This document shows, piece after piece, positions 1-12,066 of a stretch of 64,000 nt of DNA. Where the stretch lies: contig OZ059900.1 of the NCBI GenBank assembly GCA_964057225.1, positions 5,838,501 through 5,902,500 of the forward strand. The letters are read 5' to 3'. The stretch is from Auanema rhodensis (Eukaryota > Nematoda > Chromadorea > Rhabditida > Rhabditidae). The notes below the pieces were generated by a model. It was not told the DNA's origin. It searched no databases and was given only the letters and a program-made list of their open reading frames with translations. Positions within the stretch are counted from its first letter, which is position 1, and every line of letters starts with the position of its first letter. A program made the position numbers and the translations under genes.

Positions 1-3000
1 TTTTATTATGTATTACGTCGAATACAATAAGTAAAATGACCAGTTATTATAGAAAAGCTTGAAATTTCAAAATGAAAAACTTGTTTACGAACTTCGTAAA
101 CAATTTCATACGCGCATTTGCGTATAATCATTTTGCCTACAGACTAAGTTATTTTGAAATAAAATATGCAAAAAAGACAAAAGACTGAAGCAAGCAATTA
201 ATTGAAAAAGGCTTATATGTGTATATTATATTTTAAAATCGATTTTTCCTCAATCTTCATGTTGAGAAAGCGTTATTTGAATGTAATAAGAGAAATAGAT
301 TGAAAATTGATAGCTTGTATGTCTAAAATAAACTTTTCTTATTGAAGAAATAAAGAAGAAAATGATTTTGTGATTAAGAAATAAAATACACATGAGATTG
401 AAATGATACAAACAATAGAAAGTATGCTAAAATTCTCAACATCTGGGGACAGCGTTATAACATCTTTTGCACGCCTCGATTATTGATCGATCTGCCAATT
501 CTGCCTGTTCGACCTCTCTCAATCACTCAGTGTCTCATCAACAATAAAGGTCAGGGCACAACAGACATAAGCCAACAAAAGCCTGAATGAGATTGTTTGC
601 AAATTTGATTATTTCTCAACAAAAATGAAAACATATAGGATTATGATACTAGAGAATACAGGAAAAGAATTATTTTAATAAATGGATGAAATATGCAAAG
701 AGTTTGAAATTTGTTCATTGTATGCAATAAAAAGAATATTCATTATTCTTATGTATATATCTAATTGAATGGAAAATATCTCAAAACACTTGAAACCTAT
801 ATTAAAACCACGACCTTTATGTTATCAATACAGAGAATATTGATAGATATGAATATATAGAACTGAGCATGCTTTCTGACTACATTTATATCTATCAGAT
901 ACATTTTTATGTTCAATCTATTTGAACAATACTCAAATAATCATTTTCTAAAAATTTTATTGTTTATCTTTGATCATATATCATGATTATGTCATTCGTA
1001 TCTCAATTCGAAGACAGATTCACAATTTTTGAGAGAGAGAAAACTCCCTAACATAATTTAACAATTGTTGTAAGTAAAGTGCAAACAGAATCTTTTTCTG
1101 CAGATTAGACAAGCAAATTAAGATTATTCTTCCAAGTATACGTAGATGAAATGGCCCTCCTTCGCGAGAAAATGATGTAACCATAAACTCATTTGCTCGT
1201 TTTGACATGTAGTGACAAATGTATTCTCACAATGTCAGACTGATTAGTAGCTTGTATGGCTCTAGCTTGTATGAAAAAAAAAGTTGTGACCAGCTTTTCT
1301 GTTTTAGTCAAAATTTTTTATTTTATTTATATTTATATCTTTTCAACTTCATTTAGCATTACTACAATGCTAAGCAATAAAAAATATGGGATAACTATTG
1401 TTTGAATTCACTTAAAGAATTCTAACTACGATTTCAGCAATATGTTTTATTTTCTGTTGAAAACACGGATATAAAACTATTTCTCTCAAATATATATCAT
1501 ACATTTATTGCGCTCTTGCCAATTGATATCCACTTTATCAACTTCCGTTTTTTCTCTCTAGAAATTAAAATTTCACTGGATTTGATAAAATTCGACATTT
1601 TCCATCATGTCTGCCTGGCTACAGCGGCATTTTGGTAACAACCTGTGCACTGACAGCATAAGCTCATAAATAAAAAATTTCCTTGGTTTTCCCATAAAAA
1701 TCGTTTTCCTTTCTTTTCTAATTGAAGCTCTCGCCAATATATTACAACTTTTGTCATTTTCCCTCTTGTGGCAACAGTGATGTGCAACAAAATATAAAAA
1801 ACTTTATATAATTTGTACTCAGATGGTCATCGCTTTAGTCTGAAAATTAAATAACCAAAGCTCTTTCTTTAACATTTTTCTATAATTTATTGTCTGACGT
1901 TAACACGATTATGCAGCTATTCTTCTGCACATTATTCATTTTCAAAAATTTGCTTTCAACGATTAGATAACTCTAAGTTATTCGCCGATATCTTTGAAAA
2001 CTTTATTCCACTTTAAGTCCACTTCAGCTGCCCTTACTGGATGTTAGATAGCTCGAGTAATATTCTTCTTGAGCACACAGGAGGCAATCTCTTTTTTAGC
2101 TCTTGTTATATATGATTTGTTGTTCGTGCTCTATTTAATTTACTTTCCGTGTATTTATCGTTTACTTAAAATTATTGTTATTACTTTCTTGCTTATTTCA
2201 CACGAAACCATCAAAGCGATATATCAACATTCATTTTTTACAATGAAAGAACAAAAAATATTATTTTTAGTTCTTTCTTTTTTTCTTTCAATCCTCTTAC
2301 TTGCTATAGTTTGGCTCTCTCCATTAATGATAGCTTGAGGTATTGTGTTGACATCAATCATGTATACAATTGGATTATGATGAATATAAAATTATAGAGA
2401 ATAATGATATTAGAAAGTTTTCATCTTTCACAAGCTTATAAGAAACGCACTAAAAGAGATAGTATTGAAATATGAAAATCTGAAAATTAAAAAAAAATTG
2501 AATTTTCACGTATTCATAAGTTTATAAGTAAAAAGTGATTGCTCTATTATTCAAAATACAGCCATCTTCTCATCTTTTAGCTACACATTCTAGAAAGATG
2601 TGAGATTCTAAACTAAAAAAAAGATTGTTTAATGACAAAACAAACCAAAAAACTTGCATCTAATTATATATATATATATAATATATTTCCATGTATTTTA
2701 GAGATTTTCTATATCATGCTGTGAAATTTTTATCATAAATAGCTGATAGTCTTCCTCTGCTCACATTTAATTTCTATATAGATAGATATCAATTTATCTC
2801 TCTCTTTCTATTTATTATTTTAGTCCTAATCCAAATCCGACCAATCTCATTTGCTTCCTTTCGACTACCTCTGAAATGAATTTATTTTCCTGATTCTAAA
2901 AAAAAAGATTTTTTTTGTTCTCTGGTCATTTTTGAAAATTTAATAATTGAATTATTACCAAAGTCCTCATTTTCAATTGTTTTCAGTGATCATAAACTTT

Positions 3001-3142
3001 TTTAAACTTCCTTATGGGAAATTAAACTTTTGTGCTTCTGACATTATTCATTTCAAATCTATCCATTATCTAGTCAACCGCCTTTTTTTTTTTGTTAAAA
3101 AATCGTATAGTTGAATTATATATTTTCAGAAATATTTATGAG
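1..3142. other. AT-rich region with no supported gene
   Basis: I see no splice-linked coding structure here. Short open frames occur on both strands, the longest being 89 codons near 2.07-2.34 kb. That frame starts with TTG rather than ATG and is hydrophobic in the way AT-rich noncoding DNA tends to be. A short TA dinucleotide run lies near 2665-2685. The last bases before 3143 probably contain the 5' end and trans-splice acceptor of the next gene. Confidence 0.6.
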
Positions 3143-4382
3143 ATGAAGCCACTTTATGTCATTCTTTTCTTTGTTCACATCACCATTAATTATGGATTCT
3201 TAATACGTAGTCACGTTCACAGGTACAATTATATTTTATTTATAAAGCATATATCATTTACTTATTTCATTGATGCACCCTGTAATGTAACAGAAGGACT
3301 AAAATGCTTTACCAGTCTGTTTGGAATGGTTGGAAATTTTTGTGAAGAAAAAATCAATCTAAAATGCATTCATTACGAGGTAAGGATTAGCGATAAACTT
3401 GAAAGTAAAAATGGTATTAACACTTCAAAATATGGCTTGAGCATTGAACAGAAAGGTTGAATCTTCACTCCTAACACTAAGCTCTACATTTTTACCAATC
3501 AAATGTTGCCATTTAGATATCGTTTTCAGTAACTTAAACAACCGCGAATGTTTTATTTTCAGTATTTGGATAAATGTTTCGAAAAAAATGTAGGCAAATG
3601 TACTGCTCAATGGGTTAGCAAATTATCGTTAGTTGGATATTATGATACAATAGATTTATGCACAAAACGAGGACGAGTACGCATGAGCGAATTAACTAGA
3701 GTAAGGAAAAAAATGTTTTAATGGTAGGGATCGTAAAATTGAAATATGATTTGCAGAAGCCAATTAAAACTCATCTGTCACAGAATAAAATGCTATTTAT
3801 GCTGGGACATCTGCAAGATCAATGTTATTCGACAAAAAATCGAAATTGTTCAAGTAGCTATATGAGTAATATTGTTACTCAATGTGAGGATAATATCAAA
3901 CATTTTGTTGGATTTACGGATTATGATAGACATAAGCTATTGAGGTTTGCTCGAATCATTTTGCTTTTAGAATTTCACTTTTTTACATTCAGAATTAAGC
4001 TGGAAACATCCGTAAAACTACTTACATTCGATAAAACAGATCGTGAACGAGAGTGCCTAGTTGTTCGTTCACTGCTCTCTGAGATGTATACAATGCATCT
4101 TCAATATTGCTATCATGTAGGCTTCTTTAAACTCTCTATCTCTCTTGCTCTTTTTAAAGTGAAATTCGTGTCTTTCAGACTGTCATTACTCGGTGTGTAT
4201 GTGAAAATCCGGCAATTGAGCAGTATTGCAAGATTGACTGCTCTTCTATTGAGCCTGAAAGTCCAACTCAGACACGTCTGATGTGGGACAAGTGGAACAA
4301 GATCTATCTTGTTAACTTTGACCATGAACTTTTCATGAATCTAATGCCGTTAGTTCTTTTGATTTTAATAATTTGTTGGTAG
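3143..4382 (+). CDS. Cysteine-rich secreted or membrane-anchored protein
   Basis: Five exons join in frame: 3143-3379, 3563-3700, 3757-3944, 3993-4116 and 4179-4382, giving about 296 residues. The ATG lies 13 bases after a TATTTTCAG acceptor with no upstream coding exon, which suggests spliced-leader trans-splicing and decides the start. The first 20 or so residues (MKPLYVILFFVH...) form a signal peptide. The mature part has 16 cysteines spread over all exons, an even number suited to disulfide bonding. The chain ends in a hydrophobic stretch (LMPLVLLILIICW) right at the C-terminus, as in GPI-anchored or tail-anchored surface proteins. The overall look recalls nematode secreted cysteine-rich families such as DUF19-type proteins, but I cannot assign it to one. 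Exon 1 could hide a further short intron, because a GT occurs after position 3222 although the frame stays open. The function is unknown. Confidence 0.72.
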
Positions 4383-4829
4383 TCATGTTGTTGTTGTACA
4401 AAATACAGTATATAAGTAAATGAAGATCTCATAATTGTTATAATTCCATTGTATAGTTAAATATATATTTTTTTATATTGTTTATTCTTTATTCTTATAA
4501 TAACAATAACACTTATATAGTAAAGTTGATTTTTATGACATCATTTAGATCATAAGATAATGCTAAGAAAACTCTGGGAAATTTCAAAAAATCTTTTACT
4601 TTTTCAAAATGTCTCTCACGCTGACAAACTATTTGAATGAAGAAGTGTTTTAAAAAAATGAATTGTCTTCAAGAAAAAATTTGAACAGAATTTCTAGAAC
4701 TCTGTTCTTTATTGAGCCGGCAAGCATTGCAAACATCTTATGTGGCTCTGTTAACTTAATAAGTTAATTATATCTATTATAAGTAACACACATTTTTTTA
4801 ACATCTTCAGAAACAGATATATTCGATTC
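4383..4829. other. Intergenic DNA with no gene seen
   Basis: This is the AT-rich 3' flank of the cysteine-rich gene. It leads into the left arm of the palindrome. No open frame or RNA gene is supported. Confidence 0.5.
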
Positions 4830-5014
4830 AATGTTAATCTCATACTCTTCGTCTCTTACACCACTCCCCCTAGCACTCCATTTGTCCCTCCTAGTTTAGT
4901 TTCTCATTCATTTCTATCCAGCTCTTCATTGCTTTATTCTCTCTCTATATTTTCTCATTGTTTTTGAAAGATTTTAAGCCTTTTCGGATTGTTTTAACAC
5001 TGTTCAACTAGACT

Positions 5015-5657
5015 ATGTTCACTCTTGACAATACTGAGATTCGGTATGTAAGTGCAGAAGAAGTTGAAACTGGAAGCTTCTATATCATTCGCCAATTTCA
5101 TACTTTCACTCGGATGAATGAAGATCTTCATGGACAGATTGTTTGGATTCCTCATCGAGAGGCCATTGATACTGCAACACTACCATCATCCTACTGGCAA
5201 GCGTATAATGTGCAGCCAGAAGATCGAATAGATTTATTTGGACCTCTTGGAGTTATTCGTAATGATCTCATGTCATCTGCCATGGTCTGTTCTTGTTCTA
5301 TTAACGTGATCTTGATGTTTATAACTTAGGCTAGAACGCGTCGTCGATCAGCTCGTTGTATTGATCGTATTCGTTCTGAAATTCCCGAAGAAAATAATAT
5401 GATACCGAAAGATGAACTTGAAGCAGAAGAGGAAGATGATGGTGACAAGACTCCTACCAACGAATGGTCAGATGGCTCTACTACTCCAACAAGCGAAATG
5501 ATTGAAGAAAAAGAAGATGTGTTGGAAAAAGAAAAAGAAATTATTCCCTATCCACATGTAAACATGGAAACTAAAATTTTTCACTTTTTAATTACTTTTC
5601 CAGGAAGGCCCATACTACGCTGGTTGGCATAGGAGAATCTTATTAATTGTTCCATAG
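5015..5657 (+). CDS. Unknown acidic-tailed protein, left palindrome copy
   Basis: Three exons (5015-5284, 5330-5557, 5604-5657) with introns of 45 and 46 bases give 183 residues. The N-terminal 90 residues are compact and probably folded (MFTLDNTEIRYVSAEEVETG...). They include the run IVWIPHREAIDTATLPSSYW and a hydrophobic stretch with DLFGPLGVI. A basic segment (ARTRRRSARCIDRIR) follows, then a strongly acidic, Thr/Pro-containing tail (about residues 115-160) and a short aromatic end (EGPYYAGWHRR). The tail is probably disordered. I see no signal peptide or membrane segment, and the basic patch could be a nuclear localisation signal. I do not recognise the family. The protein is identical to that of the inverted copy at 6097-6739. 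A TTTTAACAC-rich leader precedes the ATG, but I see no clear trans-splice acceptor. Confidence 0.8.
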
Positions 5658-6096
5658 TTACTTTTTTTCATCTATATGTAAAGATTTATATATAGATATA
5701 TGTTATTATGTATTATATGTACACTATTCAATATGCTCTCAATTCTTCTTATGAACTCTTTCTTCTTCTTTTTTTGTCGTTAATTAGTAAACACATAAAA
5801 TACTATGCTGATAGTTTTTCTGTTGATTGAAGTTAAGGAAGTACAAGTAATCTATTTCCACAATTTATTTGAATTTGACAAAAAAATGCAAAGAAAAGAA
5901 AATACAACGTTATACTATAAGTGAGATAAAAACATTTTCAAATACAATAATTTACAAACTATATCAAGCTAAGATGCAAAAAAAAGAAGAAGAAAGAGTT
6001 CATAAGAAGAATTGAGAGCTTATTGAATAGTGTACATATAATACATAATAACATATATCTATATATAAATCTTTACATATAGATGAAAAAAAGTAA

Positions 6097-6739
6097 CTAT
6101 GGAACAATTAATAAGATTCTCCTATGCCAACCAGCGTAGTATGGGCCTTCCTGGAAAAGTAATTAAAAAGTGAAAAATTTTAGTTTCCATGTTTACATGT
6201 GGATAGGGAATAATTTCTTTTTCTTTTTCCAACACATCTTCTTTTTCTTCAATCATTTCGCTTGTTGGAGTAGTAGAGCCATCTGACCATTCGTTGGTAG
6301 GAGTCTTGTCACCATCATCTTCCTCTTCTGCTTCAAGTTCATCTTTCGGTATCATATTATTTTCTTCGGGAATTTCAGAACGAATACGATCAATACGACG
6401 AGCTGATCGACGACGCGTTCTAGCCTAAGTTATAAACATCAAGATCACGTTAATAGAACAAGAACAGACCATGGCAGATGACATGAGATCATTACGAATA
6501 ACTCCAAGAGGTCCAAATAAATCTATTCGATCTTCTGGCTGCACATTATACGCTTGCCAGTAGGATGATGGTAGCGTTGCAGTATCAATGGCCTCTCGAT
6601 GAGGAATCCAAACAATCTGTCCATGAAGATCTTCATTCATCCGAGTGAAAGTATGAAATTGGCGAATGATATAGAAGCTTCCAGTTTCAACTTCTTCTGC
6701 ACTTACATACCGAATCTCAGTATTGTCAAGAGTGAACAT
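6097..6739 (-). CDS. Unknown acidic-tailed protein, right palindrome copy
   Basis: This is the mirror image of the gene at 5015-5657. The exons are 6739-6470, 6424-6197 and 6150-6097, and the predicted 183-residue protein is identical. The two genes converge with about 440 bases between stop codons. Transcripts that run through the far end would therefore contain both arms and could fold into long double-stranded RNA. The promoter-side flank of this copy carries the 16-base insertion absent from the left arm, so the two copies may be regulated differently. Both copies appear intact. Whether both are transcribed cannot be told from sequence. Confidence 0.8.
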
Positions 6740-6950
6740 AGTCTAGTTGAACAGTGTTAAAACAATCCGAAAAGGCTTAAAATCTTTCAGAAACAATGAG
6801 AGAATATAGAGAGAGAATAAAGCAATGAAGAGCTGGATAGAAATGAATGAGAAACTAAACTAGGAGGGATAGTATGAACGCAGAACAAATGGAGTGCTAG
6901 GGGGGAGTGGTGTGAGAGACGAAGAGTATGAGATTAACATTGGATCGAAT

Positions 6951-7519
6951 ATATCTGTTCCTATAGGTGTCAGAAAACTATATGCTGGAATTATAATAAA
7001 AATACATCATTTGATCGTTCGTAAAACAGATAGAAGCAAAAAAATGCTGAATAATCAGATGATCGTATCTTTTCTGTTTCAAATCTTTTGATGATCTCAC
7101 GTTTGATTGATCATTATGATATGAGATATATTGGTTTTCCCACTTTGAAAAAAGTAAAAATGGTGCCATTGCTATATATATGCAATAGTTCTTATAAGTT
7201 GTATGAATCATGCTCTCATCTATTCTATAAGTACGATGAGTTTGATTTAATAATTCATAAAATATTTCACAAAATGTATAATACTGATTTACGGAACAAA
7301 ACCAAATGCGTAGAAAACGCTAAATCATTCATGATATCGGATGTAGTGAAGGCTTTCAATTTACAAATTCACAAATTTATTTTCTGATGTTGTCAACTTT
7401 TTCATTTTTCCTACTTTGATTAGCTGAAGACAGCAGATATCCGGCTAGTTGTGGAACAAATGAGATTGGATTGAGTTGGATTAACAAGTGAAGAAGGAAG
7501 ACAATGAGGTACTAGGAAC

Positions 7520-7553
<34 letters not shown>

Positions 7554-8662
7554 TTGTGTGTGAATATTTATGTAAAATATATACATATAGTTAGAGATAT
7601 TGATAAAAATCTTTGAATCTATGATTAGAATAAGTTTATAAAACAAATGTTTATACAAGTCAACAATAAAAATTTGAACAATAGGGACGTTAAAACTTAA
7701 ACAAAGAAATTATTTTTCTTTTTCTTTGTATATTTTTGTTGTGAGAAATGTCAGTGAATATGCAAGAGTCAAAGATATTTTTAGTGCACATACTTGACGT
7801 TTCAAGTTAGAACTACTTCTTGAATTTGCATATGTCTGAGATATCATGATGAGGATAGCGGAAAGATTTTAATTTTAGTAATAATGTAATAACTACATTT
7901 GCTCTTTCAATTTATCTACGTAAATTGAATTTTTCCCATATTTTCTATTTTCTCATATATCTATACTATCTTAATGTTCTTGTGAAAGCTTCTCACAACC
8001 TTCTAATATCATTATTCTCAATCTTATATTTATGATAATCGAATTGCATGTGAGTTATGGCACGGCTGTTCATTAATTTTGTTTCCGGTCGTTCTCTTCG
8101 ATCTCTTACATTTCCTCTATTCCATAAGCTGAATGCGTTTGAGAAGAAAATAAGCAAAAGACCCAATCACTGTTCTTACTAAAGTTTTTTAATAAAAAAT
8201 AGTTTTTTTCCACATAATATCTGAAAAAAAAACCAAAAAAAAACCTTATTCATACTATTTGTAATATTTACAAAAAATTGTTTCAAAAGAATGAAAATGC
8301 TTAGCATGTCAGTGGGCGTTCTCTTATCTATCCAATAAGCACATGTTTTGATTCAACTATTATTATTGTGTTTCGGAATGAAAAAAAATACAAATTGATG
8401 GAAACTTTTATTAAACACGACAATTACATAACATATTGGAGAGTATTCTTATTAGTGTGTACACTTTTACGTTTCAAAACTTCTTATACAAATGACAATA
8501 TACAGCGATTGAGATTGTGAACCAAAAAAAAATTAATGAGAAATTCATTAGCGTGGAAAGGCGGATAATGGGATATTTAACGATGCGCGACTTAAATTGC
8601 CGATCAGATCGAAATTGCAGAAATCCTCTTTTCTTGAGATGAGTCAGAATGGATGAAAATTT
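6951..8662. other. AT-rich region with no supported gene
   Basis: A 99-codon plus-strand open frame spans 7088-7387 (first ATG at 7091), but it has no splice context, no homology that I recognise and a composition like the surrounding DNA. I treat it as chance. A TA microsatellite lies at 7520-7553. The right end holds the 3' flank of the minus-strand gene that begins at 8663. Confidence 0.5.
7520..7553. repeat. TA dinucleotide microsatellite
   Basis: About 34 bases of nearly uninterrupted TA repeat with one TTT interruption near its end. Slippage would make its length variable between individuals. Confidence 0.9.
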
Positions 8663-9449
8663 TCATAGTTGAACTGGAGCTACATCGACGTCATCATTTC
8701 CAATGTCAGTAGATACTGTTGTCATTGATGCTTCTACAGCAGCAGCATTTGCAACAATAGCAGTTGTAGCTTCGGCAGCTGCAGCAGCACGGCGAGCGTC
8801 TTCTCTTCGTATTAAAATGCGCAAGTTATTATTATTAACTGAAAATCAAAATAGTTTGATCAATGTATGTTAAAACGGTTAGATTACTTCCACGTATCAT
8901 TGCTCGTAGAATTATATTATGTTCTGGTTCTGGAACCGGCACTTCATTTACAGGTGTATCTGAAATAAATTTTGTAAAACGATTGTTTACGATTATAACC
9001 ACTTTGTGCTTGCGGAGGTGGAGGACGGAAAGCGCCAGAAGGTGCTAACGACTGAATACGGCGTACTATTTCAGTTTCACTGTTGCCAGGTAAATCAGGT
9101 AATAAGGGCCAGTTGGGATGTAAACGGAAATGAACTGTAAAAAAGATTAATATAGCCAATGTTTTATCATGTTTACAAACTTCCTCTCATCATTACTCTA
9201 TGAAATAATTGAAACATGTCTCTTGTGTAATCACGCTCAACATAACGTACAGGCTGTTCAACTGAAAATGTGAATAATATGAACTTAGTTTATTCATAAG
9301 AAACTGAACAAACTAAATGTCAATACGTACCATAATGAATATCATCATCAATTGGATCCCTATATTTTGGTTCAATTTTATGATCTGAAAGAGCGAATAT
9401 GTATGAAAGCGACAGAATGACGAATACCTGGAAGAATTCCTTGACACAT
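8663..9449 (-). CDS. Unknown 182-residue protein with repeated exon pattern
   Basis: Six exons read on the minus strand: 9449-9428, 9384-9331, 9261-9181, 9134-8991, 8959-8888 and 8838-8663. All five introns are phase 1 and all junctions join in frame. The ATG follows a TTGTTTCAG acceptor by 31 bases with no upstream exon needed, so I infer trans-splicing. The protein has an acidic N-terminus, a Pro-rich centre (LHPNWPLLPDLPGN, then FRPPPPQAQ) and an Ala-rich tail after a basic stretch (IRREDARRAAAAAEATT) ending DVAPVQL. Exons 3 and 5 end in similar peptides (FHRVMMRG and LRAMIRG), and in both cases the next exon starts with Ile, which suggests duplication of an exon pair. I see no signal peptide or membrane segment and do not recognise the family. 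Confidence 0.75.
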
Positions 9450-12066
9450 TGCGCTATACACGGAAAAATAGAGCTTGATGCTGAAACAAGATAGAACTGA
9501 ATAAACGAGTAGAATATAAATGGGAAGGAAGTAAGACGAAGTAGGAATAAGAAGAGCAGTTACGAAAACCAGGTTATTGGGGCATGAAACGAGCAAGCTA
9601 AGTGGAATCGATAACTAGTTGTCAGATAGAGGAAGAAGAGATGTGATTATATTGTTAATCGAAGATGTTGTAAGTAACTTGAAGTGAATTAGATCCTAGA
9701 ACATAGTTTACATAACATGTAAAGAACTTTCAAATGTGTGAGAATGACCACAAACTCAGCAGTTCGAAAAATATGATCCGCCCCTCTCGGTAATCTCATG
9801 TACATTGAGCGAAGATCATCCGATGCCCATATGTACCGAAAGCAAATGTCGATCTCAATGTTTTTATTCACGCGCATGCTGTGTGTAGAAAACAAAAGAT
9901 TGAGAAACAATAGAAGGAAGTACACAGAATATAATTGCAAAATTTGTTTTTATAAAGTTTTGCTGTTAAGGTTCAATGCAATGTAGGGAGGAGTTATACG
10001 AAATGACAAACAAACTTGAACAGAACCGAATATTTGTTGTATCTTGGAGATTATGGTATTTTAAATATCATAATATAACATTTCAATGTTTCAAAGTTTC
10101 TAAATATGAGAGAAGTCGGAGCATTTAAAATGGAAAATAAGTAGCATTTCATGATATTCACATAAATTGGAACTTTTAAGGGCGGTACACATAAGTACAT
10201 TTGATTCAATTTCTATTTCCATCTCATACACCAGTAGAAAAAGGATGAATTTAATCTTAAGTACTCTATTTAGAATCAATAGTGCTGTGCCATGTGGATT
10301 GAGATGGAAGAAACGATCATTAGTCAGCATAAATGTGAATGAAAAATATTGGAAGATGTAGATGGGTGAAAAACCTCAAAACGTGTGAGAAGGTGAACAG
10401 TACTAAAAGAAAATGAACATTGAGGAAGATAGGTTCAATAAGTGTTATCCCACATCGCCATCACATAAAACAGCAATGAATATATTGATAGATGTCCTCA
10501 TATAATTACAGGAATCTGCCGACATTCTGTCAAAATGAATTAAAACGCTAGAGTAGTTATAATAAACTTTTTTTTAATCGCATAAATCAATAGGGTATAT
10601 ATACTATATTACGCGGTTTTCAACAAGACTATTGAAAAGCACGAAGAATGCCATCTTTGAATCTGGATCTTTTCATTTCTGATTTATTACCACAGAGACA
10701 TAGATGTCAAGTCGAAAAAGTCACAGAATAACAGATACAATACTGGATATTCTTGTAATAAACAGAAAAGTAAGCGATATACATTGAAGCCTTCTACTCC
10801 ACATCCATAGAATGAAACAATGAATCACAAAAAAAAAGAAAAACCAGCACAATGACTTTTTTGTTTTGTTTTTTCAATACAGAATCAGATAAAAAGCAGA
10901 GTGTGGAGTGACGCTAGTATATTAAATCGACTGAATAAAAGATCATGTGGCGTCCTACTCCTCCGCCTCTTCCAGATGCTAGTATATCTTAATCCTGACC
11001 TCTTCTAGCTCTCTCAACCAGGTGATTACTCTCGACTATAATCATACAGGTCAAGACATAAGTAGGTCAAAAGGAAATGAGAGCAAATTCAAAAAAACAA
11101 AAGATTTACTCATTAATCAATACTATATAATATAAAGTTAACTAAATTGACACATAGATCGATTACTATAATAAAATCAAGCAATTAGGCGATTCAAGTT
11201 AAACTGTATAGATAGTCTGAAAAACATATTTATATGAAGATTGTTGGAACGATCATTCAACAAACAACTGGAATTTTCAGCAAGTATGTGAAGCTCATGG
11301 ATTATACTTGCGAGAGGAGACAATCAATATCAAGCCAATATTAACATCTGTATATTCCATCAATAGCTTCACTATGCTGATTATCAAAGATATGTACAAA
11401 CTCTTCATATTCAGACATCACATCAGACTCCATAGCAACATATGGCAACATTTGAAAAATGAGTAAACGGTTTTATATGTAAACATCACAGTTGTAAATC
11501 ATTCATATTCAATCCTTATAGCAACTAACTCAGATTTTGTATTAATTGATTTTTCAATAGCAACAGTAACTTGAAAGTGTTTTTTTTCAAATCATTGTTG
11601 TTTTTTCTCATTTCTTCGAATTTCATGGAGTTAAAGATGCCAAGTCAGAAATAGAAAAGCGATTATGTTTTTTTGCTGAAGTGTTGAATCAAAATAAATT
11701 TATCTTTCATCTCTAAGAAACTAACTTAAATATTTTATTTTAATTTAAATTCATGAGAGAATACAACAGTTATGAAAATTTTTTTTCACAAAAATGTAAA
11801 CAAACATGAGAAAATATAGAAATGTATAAGAGTAGTTCAGATTAATATTGAATAATTTAAAATGTCAAACGAGTTATTTTAAAAAAGTTCAAAAAAATAA
11901 AGAACTGACACTTTTATATAAAAAAGACTTGGAGGTTAAGTGAAATTTACAAAAAAACTCTTCTAAAAATAAATAAAAATCGATAAATATTGATAAAATT
12001 ATATTCTGTGTATGTATAAACTAGAGCTAAATTCAGTTAATACTTTTGGAATCGCTCGTGGCTATC
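9450..12066. other. AT-rich region with no supported gene
   Basis: The first 31 bases are the probable 5' UTR of the minus-strand gene ending at 9449. Scattered open frames (for example 9689-9940 and 10100-10330 on the minus strand) lack splice partners and are likely chance. A group of nuclear-receptor-type half sites (AGGTCA or its complement) lies near 10996-11069. The rest is simple AT-rich sequence. Confidence 0.5.
10996..11069. promoter_or_regulatory. Possible cluster of nuclear receptor half sites
   Basis: Two AGGTCA half sites occur in the same direction at 11048-11053 and 11064-11069, separated by 10 bases. A third lies in the opposite orientation (TGACCT) at 10996-11001. AGGTCA is the core half site of many nuclear hormone receptors. 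The surroundings are gene-free and upstream of the 9.4 kb gene's start, so a regulatory role is possible, but the spacing is not a classical one. It may be chance. Confidence 0.2.

Larger units (their letters stand above)
4830..6950. repeat. Near-perfect inverted duplication of a whole gene
   Basis: The left arm (about 4830-5777) and right arm (about 5977-6945) are reverse complements around a centre near 5877. Paired coordinates sum to 11754 over the whole core. The spacer is about 200 bases and unique. Each arm holds one complete three-exon gene with its introns, so the copies are convergent, with 3' ends facing each other. Coding exons and introns look identical between the arms. The outer flanks differ by several single-base changes, one extra G in a G-run and a 16-base insertion in the right arm near 6870. 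The inner flank differs at one base (5734 versus 6020). This pattern fits a recent inverted duplication, possibly homogenised by gene conversion. An assembly fold-back error is less likely, because the outer differences show two distinct sequences. Confidence 0.93.

Noticed and set aside
2069..2338. 89-codon plus-strand hydrophobic open frame
   Set aside because: Begins with TTG rather than ATG, lacks splice context and has the composition of the surrounding AT-rich DNA.
7088..7387. 99-codon plus-strand open frame beside the palindrome
   Set aside because: No splice sites, family or codon signal. Its left edge overlaps decayed palindrome flank.
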